Below are positions 36,500-49,104 of a stretch of 64,000 nucleotides of DNA, piece by piece. The stretch spans positions 12,136,288-12,200,287 of the forward strand of contig NC_092676.1 in assembly GCF_964355755.1 (NCBI RefSeq), read 5' to 3'. Source of the DNA: Antedon mediterranea. Taxonomy: Eukaryota > Echinodermata > Crinoidea > Comatulida > Antedonidae. Below the pieces are notes generated by a model that was given only the letters and a program-made list of their open reading frames with translations, was not told the origin of the DNA and did not search any database. The position numbers were made by a program, and so were the translations under genes. Each line of letters starts with the position of its first letter. Within the stretch, counting starts at the first letter, position 1.

Positions 36500-39400
36500 T
36501 AGACCATTTTGTGCATTTCGATAAAACTTTTCACACAAAAACATCAGAGTGTACAAAATTGCTTCAAATGGCATTTAGAGAGGTTTTAGACCATTTTGTG
36601 CATTTCGATAAAACTTTTCACACAAAAACATCAAAGTGCACAGAATATCTTAATACCGTGTCTGAAATCGTTTTAAACCATTTTGAGCATGTCGATAAAA
36701 CTTTTCACACAAAAACATCAAAGTGCACAGAATATCTTCAAATCGCATTTAGAGACGTTTTAGACCATTTTGTGCATTTCGAAAAAATTTGTTAACATAA
36801 AAAGACCAAAGTGTTTAGAATATCTCCAAATCGCATTTGGAGACGTTTTAGACCATTTTGTGCATTTCGATGAAACTTGGTTACACAAAAACATCAAAGT
36901 GCTTAAAATCACATTTAAAACCGTTTTAGAGCGTTTTGAGCGATTCGATAAACTTTTCACACAAAAACATCAAAGTGCACAAAATAGCTTCAAATCGCAT
37001 TTAGAGATGTTTTAGACCATTTTGTGCATTTCGATAAAACTTTTCACACAAAAACATCAAATTGCACAAAATAGCTTAATACCGTGTTTGAAATCATTTT
37101 AAACCATTTTGAGCATGTCGATAAAACTTTTCACACAAAAATATCAAAGTGCACAGAATATCTTCAAATCGCATTTAGAGACGTTTTAGACCATTTTGTG
37201 CATTTCGAAAAAATTTGTTAACATAAAAAGACCAAAGTGTTTAGAATATCTCCAAATCGCATTTGGAGACGTTTTAGACCATTTTGTGTTTTTCGAAAAA
37301 ACTTTTCACACAAAAACATCAAAGTGTACAAAATTGCTTCAAATCGCATTTGGAGACGTTTTAGACCATTTTGTGATTTTCGAAAAACTTTTCACACAAA
37401 AACATCAAAGTGTAGAAAATTGCTTCAAATCGGAAAAAAAATGTTTTGAGAGATGTTTTAGAACAATTTTGTGCATTTCGAAAAAATTTGTTAACATAAA
37501 AAGACCAAAGTGTTTAGAATATCTCCAAATCGCATTTGGAGACGTTTTAGACCATTTTGTGCATTTCGATGACACTTGGTTACACAAAAACATCAAAGTG
37601 CTTAAAATCACATTTAAAACCGTTTTAGAGCGTTTTGAGCATTTCGATAAACTTTTCAAACAAAAACATCAAAGTGTACAAAATAGCTTCAAATCGTATT
37701 TGGAGACGTTTTAGACCATTTTGTGCGTTTCGATGTATCTTGGTTACACAAAAACATCAAAGTGCTTAAAATCACATTTAAAACCGTTTTAGAGCGTTTT
37801 GAGCGATTCGATAAACTTTTCACACAAAAACATCAAAGTGCACAAAATAGCTTCAAATCGCATTTAGAGATGTTTTAGACCATTTTGTGCATTTCGATAA
37901 AACTTTTCACACAAAAACATCAAATTGCACAAAATAGCTTAATACCGTGTTTGAAATCATTTTAAACCATTTTGAGCATGTCGATAAAACTTTTCACACA
38001 AAAATATCAAAGTGCACAGAATATCTTCAAATCGCATTTAGAGACGTTTTAGACCATTTTGTGCATTTCGAAAAAATTTGTTAACATAAAAAGACCAAAG
38101 TGTTTAGAATATCTCCAAATCGCATTTGGAGACCTTTTAGACCATTTTGTGTTTTTCGAAAAAACTTTTCACACAAAAACATCAAAGTGTACAAAATTGC
38201 TTCAAATCGCATTTGGAGACGTTTTAGACCATTTTGTGATTTTCGAAAAACTTTTCACACAAAAACATCAAAGTGTAGAAAATTGCTTCAAATCGGAAAA
38301 AAAATGTTTTGAGAGATGTTTTAGAACAATTTTGTGCATTTCGAAAAAATTTGTTAACATAAAAAGACCAAAGTGTTTAGAATATCTCCAAATCGCATTT
38401 GGAGACGTTTTAGACCATTTTGTGCATTTCGATGACACTTGGTTACACAAAAACATCAAAGTGCTTAAAATCACATTTAAAACCGTTTTAGAGCGTTTTG
38501 AGCATTTCGATAAACTTTTCAAACAAAAACATCAAAGTGTACAAAATAGCTTCAAATCGTATTTGGAGACGTTTTAGACCATTTTGTGCGTTTCGATGTA
38601 TCTTGGTTACACAAAAACATCAAAGTGCTTAAAATCACATTTAAAACCGTTTTAGTGCATTTTGAGCATTTCGATAAAACTTTTCACACAAAAACATCAA
38701 ATTGCACAAAATAGCTTAATATCGTGTTTGAAAACGTTTTAGACCATTTTGAGCATGTCGATAAAACTTTTCACACAAAAACATAAAAGTGCACAGAATA
38801 GCTTCAAATCGCATTTGGAGTCGTTTTAGACCATTTTGTGCATTTCGAAAAAACTTTTTAACATAAAAACACCAAAGTTCTTAGAATAGCTTCAAATCGC
38901 ATTTGGAGACGTTTTAGACCATTTTGTGCATATCGATGAAACTTGGTTACACAAAAACATCAAAGTGCTTAAAATCACATTTGAAACCGTTTTAGAGCAT
39001 TTTGAGCATTTCGATAAAACTTTTCACACAAAAACATCAAAGTGTACAAAATAGCTTCAAATCACATTTGAAACCGTTTTAGACCATTTTGAGCATTTCG
39101 ATAAAACTTTTCACACAAAAACATCAAAGTGTACAAAATAGCTTCAAATCGCATTTGGAGACGTTTTAGACCATTTTGTGCATTTCGATGAAACTTGGTT
39201 ACACAAAAACATCAAAGTGCTTAAAATTTCATTTGAAAGCGTTTTAGAGCATTTTGAGCATTTCGATAATACTTTTCACACAAAAACATCAAAGTGTACA
39301 AAATAGCTTCAAATCGCATTTGGAGACGTTTTAGACCATTTTGTGCATTTCGATAAAACTTTTCACACAAAAACATCAAAGTGTACAAAATAACTTCAAA

Positions 39401-40590
39401 TCGTATTTAGAGACGTTTTAGACCATTTTGTGCATTTTGATAAAACTTTTCACACAAAAACATCAAATTGCACAAAATAGCTTAATATCGTGTTTGAAAA
39501 CGTTTTAAACCATTTTGAGCATGTCGATAAAACTTTTCACACAAAAATATCAAAGTGCACAGAATATCTTCAAATCGCATTTAGAGACGTTTTAGACCAT
39601 TTTGTGCATTTCGAAAAAATTTGTTAACATAAAAAGACCAAAGTGTTTAGAATATCTCCAAATCGCATTTGGAGACGTTTTAGACCATTTTGTGATTTTC
39701 GAAAAACTTTTCACACTAAAACATCAAAGTGTAGAAAATTGCTTCAAATCGCATTTAGAGATGTTTTAGACCATTTTGTGCATTTCGAAAAAATTTGTTA
39801 ACATAAAAAGACCAAAGTGTTTAGAATATCTCCAAATCGCATTTGGAGACGTTTTAGACCATTTTGTGCATTTCGATGACACTTGGTTACACAAAAACAT
39901 CAAAGTGCTTAAAATCACATTTAAAACCGTTTTAAAGCGTTTTGAGCATTTCGATAAACTTTTCAAACAAAAACATCAAAGTGTACAAAATAGCTTCAAA
40001 TCGTATTTGGAGACGTTTTAGACCATTTTGTGCGTTTCGATGAATCTTGGTTACACAAAAACATCAAAGTGCTTAAAATCACATTTAAAACCGTTGTAGT
40101 GCATTTTGAGCATTTCGATAAAACTTTTCACACAAAAACATCAAATTGCACAAAATAGCTTAATATCGTGTTTGAAAACGTTTTAGACCATTTTGAGCAT
40201 GTCGATAAAACTTTTCACACAAAAACATCAAAGTGAACAGAATAGCTTCAAATTGCATTTGGAGACGTTTTAGAGCATTTTGTGCATTTCGATAAAATGT
40301 GTTAACATAAAAAGACAAAAGTGTTTAGAATATCTTCAAATCACATTTGGAGACGTTTTAGACCATTTTTTGCATTTCGATGAAACTTGGTTACACAAAA
40401 ACATCAAAGTGCTTAAAATCACATTTAAAACCGTTTTAGAGCATTTTGAGCATTTCAATAAAACTTTTCACACAAAAACATCAAAAAGTGCACAGAATAT
40501 CTTCAAATCGAATTTAGAGACGTTTTAGACCATTTTGTGCATTTCGAAAAAATTTGTTAACATAAAAAGACCAAAGTGTTTAGAATATCT
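36500..40590 (+). repeat. Long-range duplicated block, copy 1
   Basis: This block matches about 60,800-64,000 almost base for base. 36,511 corresponds to 60,814 and 37,196 to 61,499 (offset 24,303). 39,766 corresponds to 63,206 and 40,280 to 63,720 (offset 23,440). The change of 863 equals the extra tandem copy in this block. Confidence 0.8.
36900..38640 (+). repeat. 863-bp tandem duplication within array C
   Basis: The stretch around 37,196-37,714 recurs at 38,059-38,577, 863 bp later, almost unchanged, including an unusual TCGGAAAAAAAATGTTTTG insertion in one monomer. The related block at 61,499-62,017 has only one copy, so copy number differs between the two long-range duplicates. Confidence 0.85.
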
Positions 40591-42601
40591 CCAAATCGCA
40601 TTTGGAGACGTTTTAGACCATTTTGTGCATTTCGATGAAACTTGGTTACACAAAAACATCAAAGTGCTTAAAATCACATTTGAAACCGTTTTAGAGCATT
40701 TTGAGCATTTCGATAAAACTTTTCACACAAAAACATCAAAGTGTACAAAATAGCTTCAAATCGCATTTGGAGACGTTTTAGACCATTTTGTGCATTTCGA
40801 TGAAACTTGGTTACACAAAAACATCAAAGTGCTTAAAATCACATTTGAAACCGTTTTAGAGCATTTTTAGCATTTCGATAATACTTTTCACACAAAAACA
40901 TCAAAGTGTACAAAATAGCTTCAAATCGCATTTGGAGACGTTTTAGACCATTTTGTGCATTTCGATAAAACTTTTCACACAAAAACATCAAAGTGTACAA
41001 AATAGCTTCAAATCGCATTTAGAGACGTTTTAGACCATTTTGTGCATTTCGATAAAACTTTTCACACAAAAACATCAAATTGCACAAAATAGCTTCAAGT
41101 CGCATTTGGAGACGTTTTAAACCATTTTGTGCATTTCGATAAAACTTTTCACATAAAAACATCAAAGTGTACAAAATAGCTTCAAATGGCATTTAGAGAC
41201 GTTTTAGACCATTTTCGGCATTTCGATGAAACTTAGTTACACAAATACATAAAAGTCCTTAAAATCACATTTCAAACCGTTTTAGAGCATTTTGAGCATT
41301 TCGATAAAACTTTTCACACAAAAACATCAAAGTGCACAAAATAGCTTCAAATCGCATTTAGAGATGTTTTAGACCATTTTGTGCAATTCGATAAAACTTT
41401 TCACACAAAAACATCAAATTGCACAAAATAGCTTAATATCGTGTTTGAAAACGTTTTAGACCATTTTGAGCATGTCGATAAAACTTTTCACACAAAAACA
41501 TAAAAGTGAACCGAATAGCTTCAAATTGGATTTGGAGACGTTTTAGAGCATTTTGTGCATTTCGATAAAATGTGTTAACATAAAAAGACCAAAGTGTTTA
41601 GAATATCTTCAAATCACATTTGGAGACGTTTTAGACCATTTTTTGCATTTCGATGAAACTTGGTTACACAAAAACATCAAAGTGCTTAAAACCGTTGCTT
41701 AAAATCACATTTAAAACCGTTTTAGAGCATTTTGAGCATTTCGTTAAAACTTTTCACACAAAAACATCAAAGTGTACAAAATAGCTTCAAATCGCATTTA
41801 GAGAGGTTTTAGACCATTTTGTGCATTTCGATAAAACTTTTCACACAAAAACATCAAAGTGAACAAAATAACTTCAAATCGCATTTAGAGACGTTTTAGA
41901 CCATTTTGTGCATTTTGATAAAACTTTTCACACAAAAACATCAAATTGCACAAAATAGCTTAATACCGTGTTTGAAATCGTTTTAAACCATTTTGAGCAT
42001 GTCGATAAAACTTTTCACAAAAAAACATCAAAGTGCACAGAATAGCTTCAAATCGCATTTGGAGACGTTTTAAACCATTTTGTGCATTTCGATAAAACTT
42101 TTCACATAAAAACATCAAAGTGTACAAAATAGCTTCAAATCGCATTTAGAGACGTTTTAGACCATTTTGGGCATTTCGATGAAACTAAGTTACACAAATA
42201 CATAAAAGTCCTTAAAATCACATTTCAAACCGTTTTAGAGCATTTTGAGCATTTCGATAAAACTTTTCACACAAAAATATCAAAGTGCACAGAATAGCTT
42301 CAAATCGCATTTGGAGACGTTTTAGACCATTTTGTGTTTTTCGAAAAAACTTTTCACACAAAAACATCAAAGTGTACAAAATTGCTTCAAATCGCATTTG
42401 GAGACGTTTTAGACCATTTTGTGATTTTCGAAAAACTTTTCACACAAAAACATCAAAGTGTAGAAAATTGCTTCAAATCGCATTTAGAGACGTTTTAGAC
42501 CATTTTGTGCATTTCGAAAAAATTTGTTAACATAAAAAGACCAAAGTGTTTAGAATATCTCCAAATCGCATTTGGAGACGTTTTAGACCATTTTTTTTTT
42601 T

Positions 42602-43953
42602 ATCTTATGTGGGTTCATCCCACTTTTATTTCCATACCACTGTTCTCTTTACATATATTTTTCACTATACACTATACATATCATTATATTTACAATGTTT
42701 GTTTAATCATCTGTATACATATACTTATTTAAAGAGTTTTATTCATTTGTTTACATATTATCACATTGATTACATAGCTTCCTCTTTTTAGACATATTAT
42801 CTGTAACACATTTTCATTAACAAGCTTATTTTTTTTTCTTACATAGTTGTTTTTGATTTTTTCATCTACCACATTTTCATTTAACAATGCATATTCTCTG
42901 TTATACTCATTACTTACTAAATGTTTACTGTTAACATAATATTGTTCTCATCCTTTAACATTAATATTAATATTTTTGTTCTTTAATGTTTACAAAACCA
43001 GCAGATCCTTTTTTGCATCTATAACTTCTTAAATTTTCATTTAACTTTTTTACTTTCTTCTCTTATGTGGATTCATTCCACTTTTTTTTTTTTGTTTACT
43101 TATTTTCTTTAAAAAAAAAAAAAAAAAAAACTATTTCCATATATTATTTTGTTTATACATACATTATCATTTAACCACATTGATTACATAGTTTCCTCTT
43201 TTTATACATATTATCTATAACACATTTTCATTAACAAAGCTTATTTTTTCTTACATAGTTGTTTTTGGTTTTTTTTCATCTACATGCATATTTATTTCAT
43301 ACAATTATAATACGTTTATGTTTAATAAATCCATCCCATGGGTTTGTCCCATTTTATTTTTCTTTGGATTTATCTATGCAAACATATTTTCATTTAAACA
43401 ATGCATATTCTCAGTTATACTAATTACTTACTAACTTTTTACTGTTAACATTATATTTTCCTCATCCTTTAACATTGATTTTTTTTATCTTTAAATGTTT
43501 ACAAAATTTATTTCCAACAGATTATCCTTTTTTGCATCTACAGTATAACCCATCAAAGTTTCATTTAACTTTTTTTTCCTATGTGGGTTCATTCAATTAT
43601 TTTTTTTTTTACTTATTATTTATTCTATTATTTTTTTTATACATACATTATCATTTAACAACATTTGTGTTTAATGATCCATTAAAAAAATTTGACATTT
43701 TTTTTTTTCTTTTTAACCATTTTATCATTTCAAAATTCCACATGCAGTAAGAATGTGCAAATTACATATATACGGTATATACCTATAATATGAAAGCTTT
43801 GATGAAAACACTTCACCACTTAAACCTAAACCTTCTTATCCTTCATCATTTTTTTTTATCATCAATCTATAAAAAGCTTTTCACATTTTGTCTTTTTGTT
43901 TTCAAATCATCAAGGTATACATATTTACAAAATATACAGTATAGTAGCAAGGG

Positions 43954-43987
<34 letters not shown>

Positions 43988-44069
43988 ATAATAGATTCAT
44001 CATTCATGGTATCTCATTTACATATTTTCTTCCTTAATCTGGTTGAGCATATATAGTATACCTGCAGAT
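42602..44069 (-). repeat. LINE 3' region with ~460-515-bp internal repeats and A/T tracts
   Basis: The phrase CTTATGTGGGTTCATCC recurs with changes at 42,604, 43,062 and 43,579. Each copy is followed by similar AT-rich text, including TTACATAGTTTCCTCTTTTT, ATGCATATTCTC, TTTACTGTTAACAT and a TTTTTTGCATCTA word. This gives two to three divergent tandem copies. Pure A tracts on the plus strand lie at 43,111-43,130 and 43,954-43,986 (T tracts in the element's sense). Open frames here are low-complexity and not called. Confidence 0.65.
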
Positions 44070-47000
44070 TTACATATTTCTTATCTTTTTTTCAGATTTA
44101 AACATTTGTAGGAGATTGATTTTTTTTCCCTTTTCCAATAAACTTAATATCTTTACTTTATAAATACAAAATGCTCCTAAGGTGTATAATTTATTTACGT
44201 AATTATTGTCAGTTTCAAATAAAAGTCTTTTGAAAGAAAAAACAGGAATATGTATGCTTACTGCTCTAATTATTTCGTTTATCTCTCTCCATAAACATTT
44301 TACTGTTATGCACTCTACTAACATATGTTTATCATTCTCAATAACATTGCATGTGTCACAACATGGGGAATTTACAAGTCTCCACCTATGTAATCTTTCA
44401 TTTGTTGGCAATATTCTGTGCAACAATTTAAAATTAAAATGTGCCAGTTTTTTTCCTTTAAGACCAGAAACTTTCTTAACCCATATTTTTGTCCATGGCA
44501 TATTACCAAATATGGATTCCCACTTAACCTGTGCCGTAGGTGTAATATATTGAGCATCTATTATGAATCTATATAATTGTCTAGACGTCATATTTAAGAC
44601 CTTATTGTTTGTAATAGGTATATCATTTACATTAATGTCATGTGTTGATTTTAAAATACATTTCCATTCTTTTGGAATGGCTTTCAATATACATGAATAT
44701 TCACTGATCCAATTTTGTGTACATCTTAACCTTCTTTTTATCTCTATCGCAGGCTTAAACACATTATTATTTATTACATCATATATTTTTAAAAACCCTG
44801 AACTAATCCAGTTACAGTTATATAACGGCTTCTTTTTAATACATATAAACTCATTACCCCATAATGATTGATTAATAATGTCATCATAGCTTATTGGTTC
44901 CTTATTTAATCTATTATTACAAGCATTAGCTACTGCTATAGACTTAATAACTGAGAGGTAAAATGGTGGTACGGATATATTACACGGAACTTTTGATAAA
45001 TTTGAGGTTAATGATTTTGGGCCTATCTTTTCTATATAAAATGTAGGTAAATATTTCCATTTGGCATCATCGTTTTCATACAGTCTCCTGTACCATTTAA
45101 CTTGGAAAGATATTACCTGAGATCTGAATTCTACCATTTTTAGACCACCTTGACTGTAATTGGCACACATGGTTTTTCTTTTTATTTTCTCTTTCTTAGT
45201 TTCCCAAATGAATTTAAAAATTAATTTATCCACCTCTTTTATTACTTTTTCTGGTACTAGCAAAATGCAGGAATTGTATATAATTTTTGAGAGCGCTAAT
45301 GTTTTTACAATAGTAATTCTTCCAAAAAAAGTGAGGTGTCTTTTCTCCCATGTTTTTAGGGTATTTTTTAATGCGTCTATTTTTTCTTTCCAGTTCTTTT
45401 GATAACAATATTCCTTATCATGTCCAACATAGATACCTAATATCCGAATTGGTGTGGATGTCCAAGAAATGTTACCATGTGTGTCCTTGCAGTCTCTTAA
45501 ACTGCCAAGCCAAAAAGCATTTGTTTTATTCTTATTTAATTTTAATCCAGAAACCTCTCCAAACTTTTCAATAATACTTATGCTGTTATCTATACTATTT
45601 ATATCCTTTAGAAAAAGCACAGTGTCATCTGCTAGCTGTGCAATCTTAATATCTTTAAATATACCATTGCCTGCAGGAACAATCAGGCCTTTGACCATAT
45701 CACATGCTCTTATTTTTGTAGCTAGGACTTCAGCTACTAAAATAAACAATAGAGCAGACAAGGGACATCCTTGTCTAATACCTTGGTGCATTGCAAAACT
45801 TTCTGATTGCCAACCATTATTTGTGAATATACAATTTGTATTGTTATACAGTGCTTTTACCCAGTTCACAAATGAAATACCAAAATTGAATTTATTTAAG
45901 GCTTCTATTAAAAATGATCTATTGACACTGTCAAATGCTTTTTGGAAATCTAAACTTATAAGTATACCTTCAAGCTGTTCATTTTCCATGTAAGTAATTA
46001 TGTCCTCTATTAGTCTTATATTGTCACCACCAAAGCGACCTTTTACATACCCTTTTTGGTCATTGTTTATTATATACTTTGCAACTCGATGTAATCTTGT
46101 TGTAAGAACAAAAGAAGCTATTTTGTAGTCAATATTGAGTAAAGTGATAGGACGCCAGTTATTTAAATCTTTGTGATCACCTTTTTTGTAAATAAGGTTG
46201 ATTATTCCCCTTCTTTGTGACACAGACATTTCTTGTGTGGCAAAACCATAATTTAGTGCATCACAAACAAGGTCACAGATAAGGTACCAGAAGAGTTGAT
46301 AAAACTCAACTGTTAAACCGTCACTGCCTGGAGCTTAATTTTTTTTCATTTTCTTCATTGCTTGCTCACATTCGAAGAGAGAGAGATGACCCTCACACAT
46401 CTCTTGTTCTGCCTCTGTGAGTTTAGTTAAATTAACATGAGATAGGTACTTATCAATTGATTTGTAAGGAACATCTTGTTTTGAATATATTTTTTTGAAG
46501 AAATTAACCTCTTCCTTCAATATCTCTGTGGAATTTGATATAATGGATCCGTCCTGTTTTTTTAATTTTTTAATATGTTTTTTATTACTATTATTTTTCT
46601 CTAAACCAAGAAAGTATTTAGTGTTTCGTTCGCCATCTTCTATCCACTTTACTCTTGACCTAATTTGAGCGCCTTTAGCTTCCAATAGGTAAATTTGCTC
46701 AAGTTCATTCTTTTTTTGATCTAATTCTGTTTCATACTGGATATTATTATCAGTATTATCTTTTTTCATAATTAAATCATTAATGATAGCAATTTCCTGT
46801 TGAAGTATTTCTTTTCTTTTGCATTTATTTTTATTTTTCATTTTCCCATATTTTATGGAGAATTCCTTTATTTTTACTTTAATCATTTCCCATTTATCCT
46901 TTGGGTTAAGTTCTTCTAATCTAGCTCTTTCTATTATGTTTTTGATGTTGTTTATATAATCTTCATTATCTAAGTGAGAATTGTTCATTTTCCATAATCC

Positions 47001-47749
47001 TGGGCCTCTTTCTTCATTAGTTAAACTTATTTTTAAGGATATGGCTTGGTGATCAGACATGATTGACGGCCTGATATCACATGTGTTAACATATTCACAT
47101 AAGTCGTTAGATATAAAAAATAGTCCAACCTTCTGTACGTTTGGGTGGATTTCCTTCGCCATGTGAATTGACATGTATCTGGGTTATTTTTTCTCCAGAT
47201 GTCATTAAGATTCAGATTTTTCATAAAATGTGTTATTGTAAAAACAGAATTATCTACTCTATCGACACTACCTTTTTGGTCAAATTTTCTGTCTAGAGCA
47301 CAATTCATGTCACCACCTATAATTATTTTATCATTTTTGCTTTCTTTGAAGTCAATAATTGTTTTATGTAAAGTCCTGAAGTAAGAACATCGATCTTTTA
47401 CATAATTTGGGGCATATGAATTGACAAGAATGAAATAGTTGTCATCTATTTGAACTCTTAGAAGTAAAAATCTACCATTAATATCTTTGTATTGTTTTGT
47501 TACCCTGTGTTGAATTTTACTAGCAATAAATGTGGATGTTCCTCTACTGTGTGATGAGCCAAAGCAGTGGTAGGAATCACCTTGCCATATATCATTCAGT
47601 GACTGGGTTTTATCATTTGTCAAATGTGATTCTTGAATGAAGATGATATCTGCTTTGTTGTCTTTGACCCATTTAAAAATACTAATTTGTTTTTGTTTTT
47701 CTCTAAATCCTCTAACATTTAATGATAAAAGGTGTATGTTTGGTGTCAT
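44070..47749 (-). pseudogene. LINE ORF2: endonuclease-reverse transcriptase, two lesions
   Basis: The start ATG is at 47,749 and the stop at 44,070, about 1226 codons, normal for L1/Tx1-type ORF2. The N-terminal endonuclease shows LSLNVRG (N11), FIQESH (E40), NSYAPN (Y112), GGDMN (D147, N149), RRLDYF (about 207-211) and, in the shifted frame, SDHQA. The reverse transcriptase shows NNWRPITLLN, DQKGYVKGR, LISLDFQKAFD, GIRQGCPLSALLF, QLADDTVLF (catalytic DD) and GLKLNKNKT. The C terminus has a CCDTC…H…C zinc-binding-like motif. One base appears lost in the A run 47,115-47,120, between RLDYF and the SDHQA frame. An in-frame TAA at 46,335-46,337 stands where NKAPGSDG would be expected, a single-base nonsense change. 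All other domains are open. It would nick target DNA and reverse-transcribe the element's RNA. Confidence 0.85.
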
Positions 47750-47868
47750 ATGATTATTAAATATAAAACATTTTATAAACTTTATAATTTATCTTAAATA
47801 AAAAAACTAAATTGTAATAATAAACATTTGAAGTCATATTGCACAGTATGATACAGTAGTTCTGCAAC

Positions 47869-49104
47869 TTACTTCCTTGTAACCCTTTTCCTTAGGTTGA
47901 TTTTTTTTTTTTTTTTCTGTGGTGGATTTTCTGGTGATGTTTCCTTTAAATCTTTTTCAGTTCTACTTTCATCAGTGGTAGCCCCTTTCCTTTCATTGTT
48001 ACTTTTTGAGTTTTGAGTGGAAGAAACAAAAAAATCTGTTACCTTCTTCTGTTCTTTGCTTTCACTTGCTTCACTAATGGTCTTTTCCTCACTGTCCAAA
48101 ATTATTATATCTTTGTCTTTTACATGTTCTTGTTCTTCATCAGATTCACTTCCGCTGCTGTCATCTGCAGTATCTTGTGAGCTGAACACTTCATCAATAT
48201 CTACTTCTGTGTCTGAATTTGGGTTTGCATTATCATGTGATTTATCTTTATCTGTTATCTTTAAGTCTTTATCTGTTATTTGTTTTGGTATTGGAGTGTG
48301 CACAAATGATTCCCACATACGGTTAATATATGCCCCTGTTGATCCCATTGAGTTGGCTGATATTTGCTGTTGGCCTATTTCATTGTTGCAAGTGCTCATA
48401 GTATGACCTTCTTGGTGACATTTAAAGCATACTCTATTAGCCTTACATTGATAAGCTTCGTGTCCATTTTTCAAGCATTTGTTACATTTGATCTCTTGTC
48501 CTTCGTGAAACACACGAGCTTTGAAACCATTTAGAACGATTTGCCTGGGTATGGGGGATGACATTTTTTCAACAAAGACAGCCCTATCACCATTAAGCCA
48601 ACTTGTCAGTTGTCCGTTGACTCTGATTTTTTGCCTCATTATATCACTTACTGGTTTGCAACCCAATGCTTTTAACCGGTTTGCTATCTCGGAGTCCGCT
48701 ACAGACAACGGAATATCTTTAATGAGGATTCTCGTACTGTCCGTTTTGTTATATGCAAGATATGGATTAATGTCGAACACTGTGACATTACAATTTCTTA
48801 TGTTAATACCGTTCGTTATTAGTTGCACTCTGTCTTTCCTATCATTGACATAGATTCTCCAGAGATTCCGGATTTTCTGAACACCTACGATGTGATCGGC
48901 GGGTATAATTTTTGTTAATGTAATGCATAGATCTTCATCTCTAAAGAACGATTTATCGGTTGGAATTTGGTCTGCTTTTAAAAACACCGGCTTCACACCT
49001 CCTTGTTGTTGCGTTGTTTGCATACCGGCTTTGTTTACTCGGTTGCTCGTAGCCCCCGCTGACTTTGTAGAAGCGGCGGGAGATTTCGGTTGATATGTAG
49101 CCAT
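47869..49104 (-). CDS. LINE ORF1: nucleic-acid-binding protein with two CCHC knuckles
   Basis: The 411-residue frame is intact. Residues 1-45 are low-complexity and basic. Residues about 55-200 contain an RRM-like stretch (RILIKDIPLSV around 125-134) that resembles the RNA-binding part of other LINE ORF1 proteins. Two zinc knuckles follow, C207-C210-H215-C220 and C226-C229-H234-C239, both CX2CX4HX4C. Residues about 295-345 are acidic and serine-rich, and the end is a lysine/arginine tail (KKKKK…RKR). The protein should coat the element RNA and help form the ribonucleoprotein. ORF2 starts about 120 bp after its stop. The poly-lysine stretch corresponds to a long T run at about 47,899-47,915 on plus, a likely slippage site. 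Confidence 0.85.
   Translation of the reverse strand: MATYQPKSPAASTKSAGATSNRVNKAGMQTTQQQGGVKPVFLKADQIPTDKSFFRDEDLCITLTKIIPADHIVGVQKIRNLWRIYVNDRKDRVQLITNGINIRNCNVTVFDINPYLAYNKTDSTRILIKDIPLSVADSEIANRLKALGCKPVSDIMRQKIRVNGQLTSWLNGDRAVFVEKMSSPIPRQIVLNGFKARVFHEGQEIKCNKCLKNGHEAYQCKANRVCFKCHQEGHTMSTCNNEIGQQQISANSMGSTGAYINRMWESFVHTPIPKQITDKDLKITDKDKSHDNANPNSDTEVDIDEVFSSQDTADDSSGSESDEEQEHVKDKDIIILDSEEKTISEASESKEQKKVTDFFVSSTQNSKSNNERKGATTDESRTEKDLKETSPENPPQKKKKKINLRKRVTRK

Larger units (their letters stand above)
32190..42590 (+). repeat. Array C: 87/78-bp satellite, plus orientation, left of LINE
   Basis: Typical monomers read CATTTTGTGCATTTCGATAA, AACTTTTCACACAAAAACAT, CAAAGTGTACAAAATAGC, TTCAAATCGCATTTAGAGAC and GTTTTAGAC. 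Spacing between TAGACC words is 87 bp, for example 40,944 to 41,031. A 78-bp type carries TTACACAAAAACATC and GTGCTTAAAATCACATTT. Both lengths are multiples of three, so frames stay open over several monomers (for example 37,196-37,714). This is not taken as coding: the same sequence is open in several frames on both strands, starts are random and no known domain appears. Confidence 0.9.

Noticed and set aside
37196-37714. A 172-residue repetitive protein gene
   Set aside because: It is open only because monomers are multiples of three. Overlapping frames on both strands are equally open, starts are arbitrary and no domain is seen.
43475-44056. Phenylalanine-rich open frames
   Set aside because: They are translations of T- and A-rich LINE 3' sequence, with no sign of coding.
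45454-45993. Antisense 179-residue frame within the LINE
   Set aside because: It is the complement of the conserved reverse transcriptase region. The same applies to 44,206-44,553 and 48,017-48,406.
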